From contig SADC01000088.1 of NCBI GenBank assembly GCA_004194705.1, forward strand, positions 62,001 through 126,000: a DNA stretch of 64,000 bases. Reading direction: 5' to 3'. Both the position numbers and the translations under genes were made by a program. Of the stretch, positions 12,062 to 23,130 are shown piece after piece (positions within the stretch are counted from its first letter, which is position 1; each line of letters opens with the position of its first letter). The DNA comes from Ditylenchus dipsaci. Lineage: Eukaryota; Nematoda; Chromadorea; Rhabditida; Anguinidae. The notes under the pieces were generated by a model. It made no database searches, had not been told where the DNA came from, and saw only the letters and a list, made by a program, of their open reading frames with translations.

Positions 12062-13199
12062 CAGTGCGTTCATAATTTTACAGGCACCCTTTTTAGGTGT
12101 TTAGAGACATTTTTTAAAGAAAATAAAAAATCTGTCTTTACAGAAAGCACAAGCATAGTCGATAACTAGTAATTATGCAAAAATATTGGGGATGTTGGGT
12201 TATGAAAAAATATATGACCGAAAATTCAAATTACCACCGTTTCATAATTTTACAGGCAGTTAGAGTAAAAAGCTGTATTCATAACATGATTCTTGTGTAT
12301 TCTAATTTTTACTGACTTTTTGTAAGCCCTCTTCCTTAGCTACAATTAGGTAGGTCAAACTTATTTTTGATTATTCTAGCAAAAGTTATGACCATCAACA
12401 TAAAAGCGTCGATTTCTAGTCAAATAAAGAAAAATCTAAGGAAAATGACTGTTTGGCCACATAAATAATAGCTTCTCTCATACTTGTCGATGAAAAGATG
12501 ACATCTATTGCACCATTCGAAAGCTCTTTGATTTATCTACAAAATCACATGTCGATTATTGTTTTAAAAAAAAGAAGAAAAAAGTTTAAAAAAAGGCTAA
12601 AAATAAAGCAAAAACAGGGGCTTTTTGTCTTGTCTAATTTTCTCTCTTCTCTAATTTTTACCGTCTGTTTCTCAGCCCTGTATTTTTATAAAACAATAAT
12701 CGACATGTGATTTTGTAGATAAATCAAAGAGCTTTCGAATGGTGCAATAGATGTCATCTTTCATCGACAAGTATTGAGAGAAGCTATTATTTATGTGGCC
12801 AAACAGTCATTTTCCTTAGATTTTTCTTTATTTTGACTAGAAATCGACGCTTTTATGTTGATGGTCATAACTTTTGCTAGAATAATCAAAAAAATAAGTT
12901 TGACCTACCTAATTGTAGCTAAGGAAGAGGGCTTACAAAAAGTCAGTAAAAATTAAGAATACACAAGATCATGTTATGAATACAGCTTTTACTCTAACTG
13001 CCTGTAAAATTATGAAACGGTGGTAATTTGAATTTTCGGTCATATATTTTTTCATAACCCAACATCCCCAATATTTTTGCATAATTACTAGGTTATCGAC
13101 TATGCTTGTGCTTTCTGTAAAGACAGATTTTTATTTTCTTTAAAAATTGTCTCTAAACACCTAAAAAAGGAGGTGCCTGTAAAATTATGAAACGCACTG
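12062..13199. mobile_element. 1.14 kb near-perfect palindrome, TA target
   Basis: The ends are CAGTGCGTTCATAATTTTAC and its complement. The arms are about 500 bp each and nearly identical throughout, and the loop is about 120 bp around 12560-12690. A second copy of the end word (CGTTTCATAATTTTACAGGCA at 12238, complement at about 13002) lies inside each arm. It is flanked by TA, and the left TA (12060-12061) is the same dinucleotide that bounds the preceding pogo-like MITE. There is no coding capacity. Confidence 0.9.
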
Positions 13200-13420
13200 T
13201 ATTACCGCAAATTTTAAAAGCAGAAAACTATAGGATGAGAAACATGTAGCCTTTTTGTCAAGTTAAGAATTTCGATTAAATGAGAGGTGTAAAATGAAAA
13301 GTTCTGAAAGTTTTTCCACAATACTTCCAATATATGAAAATCGAAAGAAATCTTCCTACACCAAGTTTGTACTCACTTTGCGAAAAAAATCCAGACAAAA
13401 AGAACAGAAAGTGAAATATC

Positions 13421-14569
13421 TAGGTTGTCGACTCGACGCGTCGAATTCGACTTTTCACGTCGAAAAGTCGAAAATTTTCGACTTTCGACTCAACGCGTCG
13501 AAAATTTCGACTTTCGACGTTCGACCCGATGCGTCGATTCGAAGATTTTGACACGTTGCCTTTTGTCTCGACACGTAAAATTTCTAACTTTCCACAACAA
13601 GGTTTTTCCTCCGCCGCAGTCGAATAATGATTACCACTAGCTCGGGCCACCTGTCGGTGGATACCCTCGCCTTGGTCAAGCTGCTAATTAAATTTAATTA
13701 TCAAGCTGCTAAATTCTCTTCTCATCTACCTACTTTCCTGGCTGACCTACCCACTTTCGGAACTCCCCTTCTTACTCTCCTGCCTGAGTATACCTCACTT
13801 ACCTGGCACCCCTAGTCACTCTCATGGCCGACCTACCTATTCTCAGGGCATCACTACCTGCGCTTCTGCACACTTGCTGACTATTTTGGTACACCTACAT
13901 ACACTTGTTGCCCACCTAGCCACTTTTCTGGCTCACCTATTCGCTTTCCTGGCTCACCTATTCATGCTCGTTGCTCACCTTCCCTTACTGAATGTCGCAC
14001 TTGCGTTCTCGGCACACCTACTCACTCTCTAGGCTCTCATACCTACTCTCTCTTATCACCTGCCCTTTTTGAGGTACAACTACTCACTCACCTCTACCCT
14101 CTCACCTGGTACTCCTACTCACTCTCCTGGCATACCTACTAAGTGAGTAGTACTCACTCTCCTGGCACCCCTACCTACTCTCCAATAACCTCTACTCACT
14201 CACCTGGTACCTCTACCAACTCACCTGGTACCCCTACTGACTCTCCTGGCATACCAAGCAATTTAATGAAAAATCAAAAGTGGGATTAAGGCATATTTTG
14301 GCACCGGACTCAGAACTAGCTCCACGCGCCACTGACCGGTAGAACACCTGAATACTACCATTTCGGTACAGTTAAGTAAGCTTCTCAACGAGAAAGTTAT
14401 TGTAATTTGTTGTAGTTGTAAGAATTTATAGGTAGGGTAGTGGTTGCAGTATATACCTGCCAGTTCGGAAAAATTTTTGACCTTAAATTTTACGTGTAGA
14501 AAAAATTTTCGACTTTTGACTCGACGCGTCGAAAATTTCGACGTTCGACTCGACGCGTCGACAACCCTA
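13421..14569. mobile_element. hAT-like MITE with 8-bp TSD
   Basis: The ends are TAGGTTGTCGACTCGACGCG and CGCGTCGACAACCCTA. The direct repeat GAAATATC flanks both sides (13413-13420 and 14570-14577). The subterminal regions are packed with TCGACGCGTCGAAAATTTCG words in both orientations. An 8-bp duplication with TAGGG-type ends is typical of hAT. The central 13640-14255 is a degenerate minisatellite. Confidence 0.88.
13640..14255. repeat. Degenerate minisatellite inside hAT-like element
   Basis: About 20-21 bp units with the shape CTGGCACACCTACTCACTCTC are repeated about two dozen times with much variation. No ORF runs through it. It forms the core of the element at 13421-14569. Confidence 0.8.
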
Positions 14570-14823
14570 GAAATATCCAATTCATAGAAAAATAAAAGCA
14601 ACATATAGCGTCTAAAACTTACAGTTATCAATTTTTTTCAAAAAATGTCAGAGTGCGCTCACTAGTAAAATACCGATACACGTTTGTTCTTTCTCTAGTT
14701 ATATAAGCGAAGAAGTCCGAAAATTGATAATTTTGTGAAAAATAGGCAAAAGAAGGCTAAAGGTCTATTTTCGCGTTTCGGGTAAAATTCCAGAAACTCT
14801 TCAGCGAAGATTTTATTATGCAA

Positions 14824-15087
14824 TTACCACAGTTCTAGCTTGCAATTCCAATAGAAATGAAATTCTATGCGTTTGATGGCAAACGAAATTTCTCGGTCAT
14901 CCTTCGCGTGGTAAAAAAATTTAAAAGGCAGGCGAAAATTCAAAATTCTATTGCATCTAGGTTCCGCAGTGATTATTTGAGGTGGCTTTGCTAATAATTT
15001 AAACGTTATTATTATGAAAAAGCTATTTCCAGGATTGTCTAATTTCACTTTGCTTATGTGAAACTTATAGTATTGAGGCAATGACAC
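14824..15087 (-). CDS. Possible small hypothetical protein, 87 aa
   Basis: An uninterrupted frame starts MSLPQYYKFHISKVKLDN and ends FYWNCKLELW. About 10 nt after the stop there is an AATAAA. I recognise no family, and no exon structure is evident. It could be a chance frame in AT-rich DNA. Confidence 0.2.
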   Translation of the reverse strand: MSLPQYYKFHISKVKLDNPGNSFFIIITFKLLAKPPQIITAEPRCNRILNFRLPFKFFYHAKDDREISFAIKRIEFHFYWNCKLELW

Positions 15088-15285
15088 AATAAAAAGCTTC
15101 TTAAAAATTTTTGTGCTTCTATATCCTGGCCAACTGCTTAGCGTTGGTGTTCAATGCAGTTAAGAGCCTAAAGCCTAATTTTTAAAGCCTAAGCATCTGT
15201 CCAATTATAAAGCCGGTGTATAATTAGAGCAAACACAATCCATTATTGAAGCAATTTTAGTAAAATTTGTCAAAACTAGCTAGTT

Positions 15286-17844
15286 ATGGAAATTTCGGAA
15301 GAGCTTAAATTCGAAGGCTGCAACTTCATTCGCCAACGGTTGACTTTTTCCATGCTAAGTGGCCGTGCAGTGACTATTAACAACATACGTCCGTTAGATG
15401 ATGATCCTGGAATCAAAGGTCAAAGTTGTTTTCAGTAATTTTTATAAAAGATGTTTGACCTTTCAGATCACGAAGTAAAGCTGCTTTCGATATTTGAAAA
15501 GATTTCGAATGGAACTAAGATCATTATCAACAGAACTGGTGAGTGTCTACCGTTTATTATGCGTAGTAAATCTGCTTAAAATCTAGGAACTCAGCTGAAA
15601 TTTGAGCCTGGACTTATACAAGGTGGTGAATTAGAAGTGGATTGCGGGCTTCAAAGATGTATCAGTTACTTTCTCGAGCCGTTGGTAAGCATTATCTAGT
15701 ATTCAGTGCAGTTTAGTGCACACAAATTTGCCCAGGTGATTCTTGCCCCATTCTGTAAAGCGCCGTTAAAAGTGACCTTGAAAGGTGTGACAAACGCACC
15801 AAATGAGCTTAGTGTCGATGCCATTCGAGCTACTTGGTTGCCTGTATTTAACAAGTTTGTTCTCAATGATGAACTACTGTCCATAAAGGTTGGTTACCTA
15901 CACTTGTTACGTCCACTTAGCATAAACAATTTTTAGATCAATGCGAGAGGATTTCTACCTGATGGTGGGGGACTGTGACTTTTACAAGTCCAATCGTGAA
16001 AACACTTCGCAGTGTACAGGTTAGTTTTTCCATTGTTGTTTTTATTTCAGTCTGACAAAATTAAGCGTGAGAAACCGGGGAAGATTTGCAAGATTCGTGG
16101 CTTGGCCTACGTTTGCAAAGTTTCGCCTTCCTTTGCTTCCAGGATGATTGAATCAGCGAAAAAAGCTATGCACGGTAATTTTAGCAGAACAATATTTGGT
16201 GGAGATTGCCACTTGTTTAAATGTGCTTCATTTTTTTAGGATATTTGGCTGACGTTTATATTACAGTCGATCAGCGGAAGGGACTTCAGGGGGGACTGTA
16301 AGAGTAAATGAAGCAAGATGTAATTCATTCCACATTGCTTATAGATCACCTGGTTTTGGGATATTCTTGACAGCAGAAACTACTGAAGGAGTATTTTACC
16401 ATGGTGAGGAAATGTCGAAACCGAAGGGGTCAAAAGATGATCAATCAATTGCTGAAATGTGGGTCAAAAAGCTGCTGAAAATTTGCTTAACGAAATCTAC
16501 AGAGTTTGTTTTTTGTGAATCTCTTAGCGCACTGATTTGAGCAACATATTATTAGGGTGGGAGTCTTGATTGCTCCGCACAGTTGCTCGCAACAACTTTT
16601 ATGACTCTGTGTGAGAAGGATGTGTCTAGGTTCCTGTTCGGTCCGCTGTCATTATACACGTGAGAATCTTTATTGCTTAACAAATCAGTTTCGTTATCTT
16701 CATGATTGCGATTCTAGGGTCCATGGACTTCGTCACCTAAAGAGTAAGTAATTTCATTTTTATGCCCGTCAGTAAGATGAAAATATTGCCTTACTAGGTG
16801 GACTGGCGCCTTACAGGCGCCTAATAATTTGCCCATATATCAAAAACCCCTAAAATACCTGCACGACGAACCTAAAATTAAGTGACGTCTCAGGGGTGTC
16901 GGCCAAATGAGCCGTGCGATAACTCAAAATGTAGCTCAGAATTAGCGCTACAACGTAACGTTGAGCTTTTCCCGACTTCGGTACAAAAATCCCGAAAAAA
17001 ACCCTACTATTCAAAAAAATGCCCAAAGGGTCAAAAACCCGTGCACGACGAACCTTAAAATTAGTGACGTCTCAGGTGTCGGCCAAATGAGCCGTGCGAT
17101 AGCTTAAAATGTGGCAAGGATTCGGGCTACACGTAACGTTGAGCTTTTCCCGAGTTCTTATCAGAAAACGCGAAAAAAATACAAAAAACCAAAAACGTGA
17201 CAGACAGAATGACAAACATTGTCCAATACTATATAGAGATAAACACGATTTTGTGTATTTAAATTGGATACAGTCAAACCTTGATATAGTGCCCCCCCCC
17301 CCCGACACTTTTAAGGGTCCGACACTTTTTTTAACCCCATTTTTGAAACAATTTAACGATTCTGTTTCGACAGTCTGGTCGCAAATATCGTAAGGATTCG
17401 ATTTTGCCGACCTTTTTTTATAACTAAATAGTTTTTACATTTAAAAGCAAAACCTCGATATAGTGGCCCCCCTTAAAAAAATTAGAGGGCCACTATATCG
17501 AGGTTTGATTTTTAAATGTAAAAACTATTTAGTTATTAAAAAACGATCGGCAAAATCGGAATCCTTATATCACTATATCGAAGTTTGACTGTATTACTGA
17601 TTGAAATTTCAGCTTTCTTTGAACAGACTTTCAAGATAGGTAAGTAATTTCTTAAATTTAAATGCATGAAGGGTTGATTGAAAAAGTTACAGATGAACTA
17701 TGGAAACTAAAGGAACTAAAAGAAAGCAAGCAAGATCCTGAGAAGAAAAACGTTCTAAATGAATTAAGGCTGGGCTCTGAGCAGAAAGCCTTGCTGACAT
17801 GTTCCGGCGTTGGCTACTTCAATATCAACAAAGTCATGTTATAA
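15286..17844 (+). CDS. RCL1: RNA 3'-terminal phosphate cyclase-like protein RCL1
   Basis: RCL1 acts in the nucleolus in processing of the small-subunit rRNA precursor; it belongs to the cyclase fold family but lacks cyclase activity. Twelve exons were placed: 15286-15418, 15467-15538, 15587-15684, 15736-15888, 15937-16019, 16051-16174, 16240-16297, 16345-16503, 16556-16659, 16718-16743, 17613-17639 and 17672-17844. Diagnostic pieces in order are FIRQRLTFSMLSGR, GLIQGGELEVDCG, ISYFLEPLVILAPF, PLKVTLKGVTN, KIRGLAYVCKVSPSFASRM, SPGFGIFLTAETT, AQLLATTFMTLCEKDV, VHGLRHLK and LLTCSGVGYFNINKVML at the C-terminus. One base is missing in a G run near 15967 (PDGGG) and one near 16458. Intron 10 (16744-17612) is swollen by a tandem duplication and a pogo-like MITE. 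A poly(A) signal follows at 17884. Confidence 0.96.
16785..17175. repeat. Tandem duplication in RCL1 intron 10
   Basis: Two diverged direct copies of about 180 bp lie head to tail. Shared words include GTGACGTCTCAGG, GTCGGCCAAATGAGCCGTGCG and CGTAACGTTGAGCTTTTCCCG. Each copy ends in a run of AAAAACCC words. Confidence 0.75.
17271..17591. mobile_element. pogo-like MITE in RCL1 intron, TA target
   Basis: The ends are CAGTCAAACCTTGATATAGTG and its complement ending ATATCGAAGTTTGACTG, with flanking TA. Inside, CTCGATATAGTGGCCCCCC and GGGCCACTATATCGAGG form a second inverted pair, so the end word is reused in the centre. Confidence 0.88.
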
Positions 17845-17883
17845 ATCACTTCTTTATTGTTATTGTTATGTTTGTTGGAGTTT

Positions 17884-17889
17884 AATAAA
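17884..17889 (+). terminator. Poly(A) signal of RCL1
   Basis: AATAAA lies 40 nt after the RCL1 stop and about 145 nt before the next start codon. Confidence 0.65.
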
Positions 17890-18033
17890 TCCATTCATTT
17901 TCATTTTCTGATATTATTATTTTTCGTCGTCCTCATAACCTTATCCTTTCCTTGCCTTATTATTTTTCCTGATTCTTGTGAGTTTAGTCAGCAGCATTGG
18001 TTCCGTGAAACTCAGTCGCACCTGTAGACACCT

Positions 18034-19076
18034 ATGATACAAGAACATCAGAGTTTGGGTGATCCATGGAGCTTTTTCATATCACCGTTGTTGCCTACTA
18101 AAGATTGGAGGTGTTGGTCTGAGGAATGGAATAGTACACTTGATACGAGCTTCTCCATAAATACTTCCAAAAGAACTTGGATTGAGCAGGTAGGCGCAAA
18201 GTATTAATGGTTTTTATTTTATTCTTTCCTGCATTAGCTCGAAGCCTTACCAATTGCTTTTTTTACTATTTTTCAGAAGTGAGTGAAATCTGACAGGATT
18301 ATAATTGTTTAGAATAATTACGTTTTTAGGTGGCCGAATTGATCACAAGCCAACACTTAAACTACGAAAAATGTAACCATTCGAGCTCAGAGGTCGGATT
18401 AAGTTGCATTGAATTTTTGGATGATAACTGCGAGATATTGCGGTTAACACTTCATTTGCCAGTCATAAAATTTTGGATAGTGCTTAGTTCAGGGTGCACT
18501 CTTACCAGATCACCGATTGTTGATTGTACTTTTAAGCAAACTTTTCTCCAGGTTTATAATTGATTTGATCGCTTGCAAACTAGTTTTATTATGTTTTATT
18601 TAGATTTTAGCAATACATTTGCGAAAACAGAATGTCGTCTAACCATTCCCTGTTATCTCTTCTCAATGATTATAAAGAATTTGCAAGTGAGACAAACAAA
18701 GCGCTATTAGAGATTAGCCAAATAGGGAACTCTGTGGAGTTCAGCTTCGTAAACGGAGATCTTTCAACGTTTGAGACGGACGAAGATGAACCCAGCTGTT
18801 TAATAGTTAGGTTGAGGTTAGTCCTTCATACTTATCAATAGTTCGGTATCAAATATTAATGCATTTGTTCAGACTGCACACGATCTTCGAAAGAAGTACG
18901 ACTGGCATTTGGTCCTGTACATTAATGTAAAAGATGTCCACGCATTACCAAACAAAGTTCTAATAGATCCTTTCGAAATGGAAAGCTTTAGGAAAATTGA
19001 ACTCGATAAATGGGAGATCAGTTTAACTCCTTACGAAAATTTGTTGGCTATTTGCAGTGATTTGTTGTATATTTAA
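18034..19076 (+). CDS. FANCL-like protein without a RING finger
   Basis: FANCL is the E3 subunit of the Fanconi anaemia core complex; it has an ELF domain, a double-RWD (URD) domain and a C-terminal RING. Exons: 18034-18189, 18238-18278, 18330-18563 (possibly with a tiny intron), 18611-18805 and 18873-19076. With one base restored in the T run near 18262, the second exon reads LEALPIAFFYYFSEVAELI, which matches the ALPPPPxFYxxLxxEI entry to the FANCL DRWD domain. It is followed by CIEFLDDNCEILRLTLHLP, SPIVDCTF, HSLLSLLNDYKEFASE, LVLYINVKDVHALP and WEISLTPYENLLAICSDLL, in the order seen in FANCL. The frame then stops and AATAAA follows at once, exactly where the FANCL RING would begin. The N-terminal part is shorter than the usual ELF. 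The assignment rests on pattern recall only. Confidence 0.55.
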
Positions 19077-19080
19077 AATG

Positions 19081-19086
19081 AATAAA
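19081..19086 (+). terminator. Poly(A) signal of the FANCL-like gene
   Basis: AATAAA starts four nt after the stop codon. This supports a genuine 3' end here rather than a missed downstream RING exon. Confidence 0.6.
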
Positions 19087-19340
19087 TATTTGTTTTGATC
19101 TTAAGAATGTTTTGACTGATTTGTTGTTGAGTTTGCGATGAGCTAACAGTACTGCGGTTATCTAGAATTTACATTCAATTTAAAGTCACCGTGAAATCTT
19201 ATCACAAAAACACAAATATAATACTAAAAGAAACTTTGTGAAATAGAAATTTTTTCGCAAAAGTGATCGGCTTAGAATTAATCAGCACGAAATTCTGAGC
19301 AAGACTCTAACTTTATTACAAACATACGGTTCTAGTGATA

Positions 19341-19562
19341 AAGGGGCATGATCGTGCCCGATGGGGAGAAAAGGCGGGAAACAGCAGTTCTTTACTTTCT
19401 CGATAAATTTTTACATTCGTTCTTATCTAGATTTTAAGTTTTCTGTCTAAAAGCAGTATAAGGTCATATAAGATTTGACGCAGAGCGAGTGAAAAATGGG
19501 ACGATTCGAAAAAATTCGAAAAAAACTGCTGGTTTGCGCCTTAACGCACGGGCATGCCCCTT
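19341..19562. mobile_element. AAGGGGCATG MITE, copy A
   Basis: The left end is AAGGGGCATGATCGTGCCCG; the right end is CGCACGGGCATGCCCCTT. Internal words include GGAGAAAAGGCGGG, TTTCTCGATAAATTTTTACA and GTGAAAAATGGGACGATTCG. Copies B (22152-22386) and C (45583-45812, inverted) share these words. The flanks resemble TTAA. Confidence 0.85.
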
Positions 19563-19683
19563 AATTGTTTTTTAAACTATAGTCAAACTTATCCCTTGGA
19601 CCGAGCCAAGGGGTATGTTACAGAGATGTTTGACCGTACCGTATTCACTCTAATTACAGGCCATAATCTCTGATTTGTCAACC

Positions 19684-20309
19684 TTAAAGGGGGGGGGTGC
19701 ATGTTGCGTGGGATTTTAAACCATTGCTGTATTCTTTTCTTCGCCGCATACTTTATTGATAATGGCTCATCTGCCAATACATTACTTGGTCAATTTTAAC
19801 GCAGAATCCAAGGATGTTATCAGAATCAAAATATTTATTGAAAAATCTCACGAAAAACGTAAAAATTGACCGAAACATTCATAACGTATTTCCCTCACGT
19901 ACCTTTTTAGGATTCTTGTGTTATATCTTACGTCATGGTTTTCGCTTTTTAGATAGTTATTATGCAATATACCACTCAAAATGTAGCTTGCTGTCTTAGC
20001 CACCGTATCAGTGGTAAGTTTCCTAGTAGCTGTCACGAAAAAGCAGCCGAAAACACAGTGACAAGAACATGATTTTGAATAGAAAAGGATATGTAGGGGA
20101 AATACAGTACGAATGTTTCAGTTAATTTTCATGTTTCCCATAAGATTTTTCAGTAAATATTTTGATTCTGATAACATGTTCTGATTCTGCGTGAAAAGTT
20201 GGCCAATGGATGTATTATCAGATAAGCCATGATCAATAAAAGATGCAGCTCAGAAAACAATGCAACAACGTTCAAAAATCCCACGCAACATGCACCCCCC
20301 CCCTTTAAA
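19684..20309. repeat. Palindromic element of about 625 bp
   Basis: The arms start TTAAAGGGGGGGGGTGCATG and end CATGCACCCCCCCCCTTTAA. They can be followed inward through GTTGCGTGGGATTTT and its complement, and TGTTATCAGAATCAAAATATT and its complement. No ORF was seen. TTAA forms the outermost bases on both sides. Confidence 0.8.
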
Positions 20310-20409
20310 TAAATTTCGACAAAACGGATAAAACTTTCGGCAACGCGACGATTTCGATTTTTGAAGGAACTTGCCGGTCGAAAATTTCGTCAAATTTGAC
20401 TAAAGACGG

Positions 20410-20999
20410 TAAAGTATCAATTCGTGACACTTTTGATTCGGGACTATCGATTCGGGACACTGTTGTTTCGTGACTATCAATCTTACGTCCCTATAATTGC
20501 TTGCCGTTTGGGTCGTCTGGAGATAATTTGGCTGTTCACCGCGAACCACTGTTCAGGGTGGTTTGGGGTAGGAAAGTGAATGTTTGATGCAAAAAGAATT
20601 ATTTCTGATGCGAAAAAGTATATCTCATGCAAGGAAAAGTACCATGAGAATCATTCTATAGATTTCGGGGTCGACCACCTTTGGGTGGGGTGCCTACCCT
20701 GTGTATTGAGATTCTGGTTAGTCAAAACAGAAATTTGGTCTTAACAAAGTGATAGGGGTCTTAACAAACCTTTTTCAGCACACAGTTTTGGTTTGGATAG
20801 CATGGTTTATTCGTTCTTTAGAGATATAAAAAAAATTGTGGACGAATTTACCGTGTATGAATTGCTCGAGGACGAATTGACCTAGAGCCAAAGAGACATT
20901 TCCGGCTGAAAAGTAGCATTTCTGGGTCAAAAAATATTTCAACCAGTCACAAATCAAAAGCGTCACGAATCGATAGTCAGTAATCGATGGTGTGATAAA
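20410..20999. repeat. Loose inverted-repeat element
   Basis: The left side has TTGATTCGGGACTATCGATTC. The right side has its near-complement GCGTCACGAATCGATAGTC, and TCACACCATCGATTACTG-type words. The middle has no recognisable protein. Boundaries are approximate. Confidence 0.4.
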
Positions 21000-21113
21000 A
21001 AAAAAGATAAAACATTCGATTTATCGTGTGACATCGGGTCTTTCAAAAAAATCAACATTTCCGCACAATTTGGTTTGTAAATAAACTGCAAATAATGGTG
21101 TCACCAATTTAGG

Positions 21114-21802
21114 ATGTCATCCAAGAGACCGCCACAAGAAATTGTTTTCAGAGGTAAAACAAATCCTGACAAAGCCAAAGAAAAACTACATTCGATTCCT
21201 TGCAAGTATGGTGTACTTTACAAAAATAATTTTTAAAAGAAATCTTAACAAAATTTACACTCCCAACAATCATTCTTCCCTTTTTGTTTAATTGAAACAA
21301 GTTTGCAGGGTTGAATTCACGGGAGCATCACCCGTGTCACAATATTTTGAAGAAGAAAATCTCCTCAATGGAAACATAGCTGCCACATTTCGGTAAGTTA
21401 AAGATTGGTCTGCAACCATATTCACCAAAAATAGAGTTCAACAGTCTAATTTAAATCTATGGGTTGTTTAGTGGTAGGCTTTTGTATGGTCAGGAAGTCG
21501 CTTTACCAGGTAATCAATAATTTATTTGAAGATCTTTACAATTTTTTAGAAAAATATTGCATATTTGCAACAAAAGAAAGCGAAGCACATCCTGGTAAGC
21601 TATATCTAAATATATCTTTGTAGTCGTTAGCTCCAAAAAATAAATAAATTCAGGATCAAGTAAATCTCTACAGATAGAATCAACTTTCAAAAAATTTAAT
21701 TCCTGGGACTACGATTGTGAAACAAGTGCATCATCAAAAAACTCAGTTTTTCGAGCATTGAACATTTTGAAGATTGCTGATGATCTTGCTGAAGAAGATT
21801 AA
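21114..21802 (+). CDS. RNASEH2C: Ribonuclease H2 subunit C
   Basis: This is a non-catalytic subunit of the nuclear RNase H2 complex, which removes ribonucleotides from DNA. Five exons with clean splice sites and no frame slip: 21114-21205, 21309-21392, 21472-21509, 21550-21594 and 21654-21802. The protein begins MSSKRPPQEIVFRGKTNPDK. Its core reads LHSIPCKVEFTGASPVSQYF, then AATFRGRLLYGQEVALPEKY, the FRGRxLxGxxVxLPxGY signature of the family. The C-terminal part has FKKFNSWDYDCETSASS and RALNILKIADDLAEED, matching the late FxxFxxWxxD and RAL segments. An AATAAA follows at 21846. It is one of the few genes here whose frame is intact. Confidence 0.93.
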
Positions 21803-21936
21803 CTATGTCATGTCGTTATGTGTATTCTTACGACCTCTTTTTACGAATAAACATTATTAAAAAATAGTTACAAATAAAATTGTTGTATTACAATTATCTT
21901 ACGCTTTCCCGTGTCTTGAATGCTTTTACTGTCGAA

Positions 21937-22600
21937 CAGTGGCGTATCCAGAGGGCACCTGCACACTCATTGGAGGACCCTCCTTTGAGCGCAAAATTCA
22001 ATTCAGAAGATTCAGCGGGAGAAAATTCCGCGCAAGAAGATTCCCCGAAATTTGATTTTTTTGACGTTCCTGCTACGAAAAACCAAATTCTGACACCGGA
22101 TTTGTGTTCAGCATGATTGATTACAGATTATCCAACTTCAAATGTAAGCTTAAAGGGGCATGCCCGTGCCCGACACGGAGAAAAGGCGGGACCAACACTT
22201 TTTTTCTTTCTCGATCAAGTTTCACATGCATCCGCATTCAGATTTTTAAGTTTTCTGCCTAGTTTTTAAAAGTAGTATAGGATCATTAATATTAGATTTG
22301 ACGCAAAACAAGTGAAAAATAGAACGATTCAAAAAAATTGCTGGTCCCCGCCTTAACTTTTTGAAACGCACGGGCATGCCCCTTTAAATTTCATTCTCAA
22401 ATTCCTCTCGATGCAAAAAACATTTGAAAAAACTCAATATCTTGAATTTGATCACTTGATCAATATTAGATCGACCATGCTGAACACGAATCCAGTGTCA
22501 GAATTTGGTTTTTCAACAGGAACGTCAAAAATTCAAATTCCGCGGAATTTTCTCCCGCGGAATCTTCTCCCGAGAAATTTTCGCCTTGCTGAAATCATAC
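21937..22600. mobile_element. Palindromic element with CAGTGGCGTA left end, interrupted by a second MITE
   Basis: The left end is CAGTGGCGTATCCAGAGG, similar to CAGTGGCGTA ends common in hAT elements. The arms pair AAATTTGATTTTTTTGACGTTC with GAACGTCAAAAATTCAAATT, and GACACCGGATTTGTGTTCAGC with GCTGAACACGAATCCAGTGTC. A copy of the AAGGGGCATG MITE sits in the middle. The right terminus is not clear. Confidence 0.65.
22152..22386. mobile_element. AAGGGGCATG MITE, copy B, flanked by TTAA
   Basis: The ends are AGGGGCATGCCCGTGCCCG and GCACGGGCATGCCCCT, directly flanked by TTAA on both sides. This is the best case for a TTAA target, pointing to piggyBac-type mobilisation of the three-copy family. 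Confidence 0.85.
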
Positions 22601-22616
22601 GAGAGTATTTATGACT

Positions 22617-23130
22617 CATTTTTATTCTCATTCTATCGGGTTGTTCAGAAAGTGAGCGATTACCCTGAACATATATTTTTTTGATTTTTTTTTCCAATTT
22701 TTTATGTTTTTAAATAACAATGGTGCCATAACAAATTAATTATTAGATACACACTTTCCTTCGTGTTATATAACTGCCTCAAACCGACGAATGAAATTAG
22801 ATGACTCTGAGTTGGAAAATTAAAAACAAATAGCAAATTAGTGTAACTTGGCTGCGTCACCCGGCTAATAGAGATTTGGCAAAAACCAGATTTGGCAAGC
22901 TTATCTGAAACTATTGAAGGCATGCGTACCCTACATTGCACAGGTTTAAAATGCCCAAAGCATTTTTCCAAACCTTTTGGCTGCCAAACCATGCCAAGAA
23001 TGTACTTAGTTACTTTGTTTAGCGACAAATATCGGCTTGCCAAAAATCTTTTTGTCAAGTATCGTTTTTAATGACCGACCATAGAGTGGCGTATAACCGA
23101 GGTTTTACTGTATTTAGCTTTTTAAGATAG
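22617..23130. other. Repeat remnants upstream of torsin
   Basis: Near 23085-23112 lies a pogo-type end, complement TACAGTAAAACCTCGGTTATACG. Its partner on the left was not found. No gene was seen. Confidence 0.5.

Noticed and set aside
13294..13650. Open frames with RRVES / STRRVEF repeats
   Set aside because: They follow the TCGACGCGTCGAAAATTTCG words at the hAT-like element end, open in many frames.
18873..19076. PIG-X-like reading of LPNKVLIDPFEMESFR
   Set aside because: Locally similar to the LPxGLxVDPYEL motif, but the protein ends too soon and lacks the rest of PIG-X; FANCL fits over the whole length.
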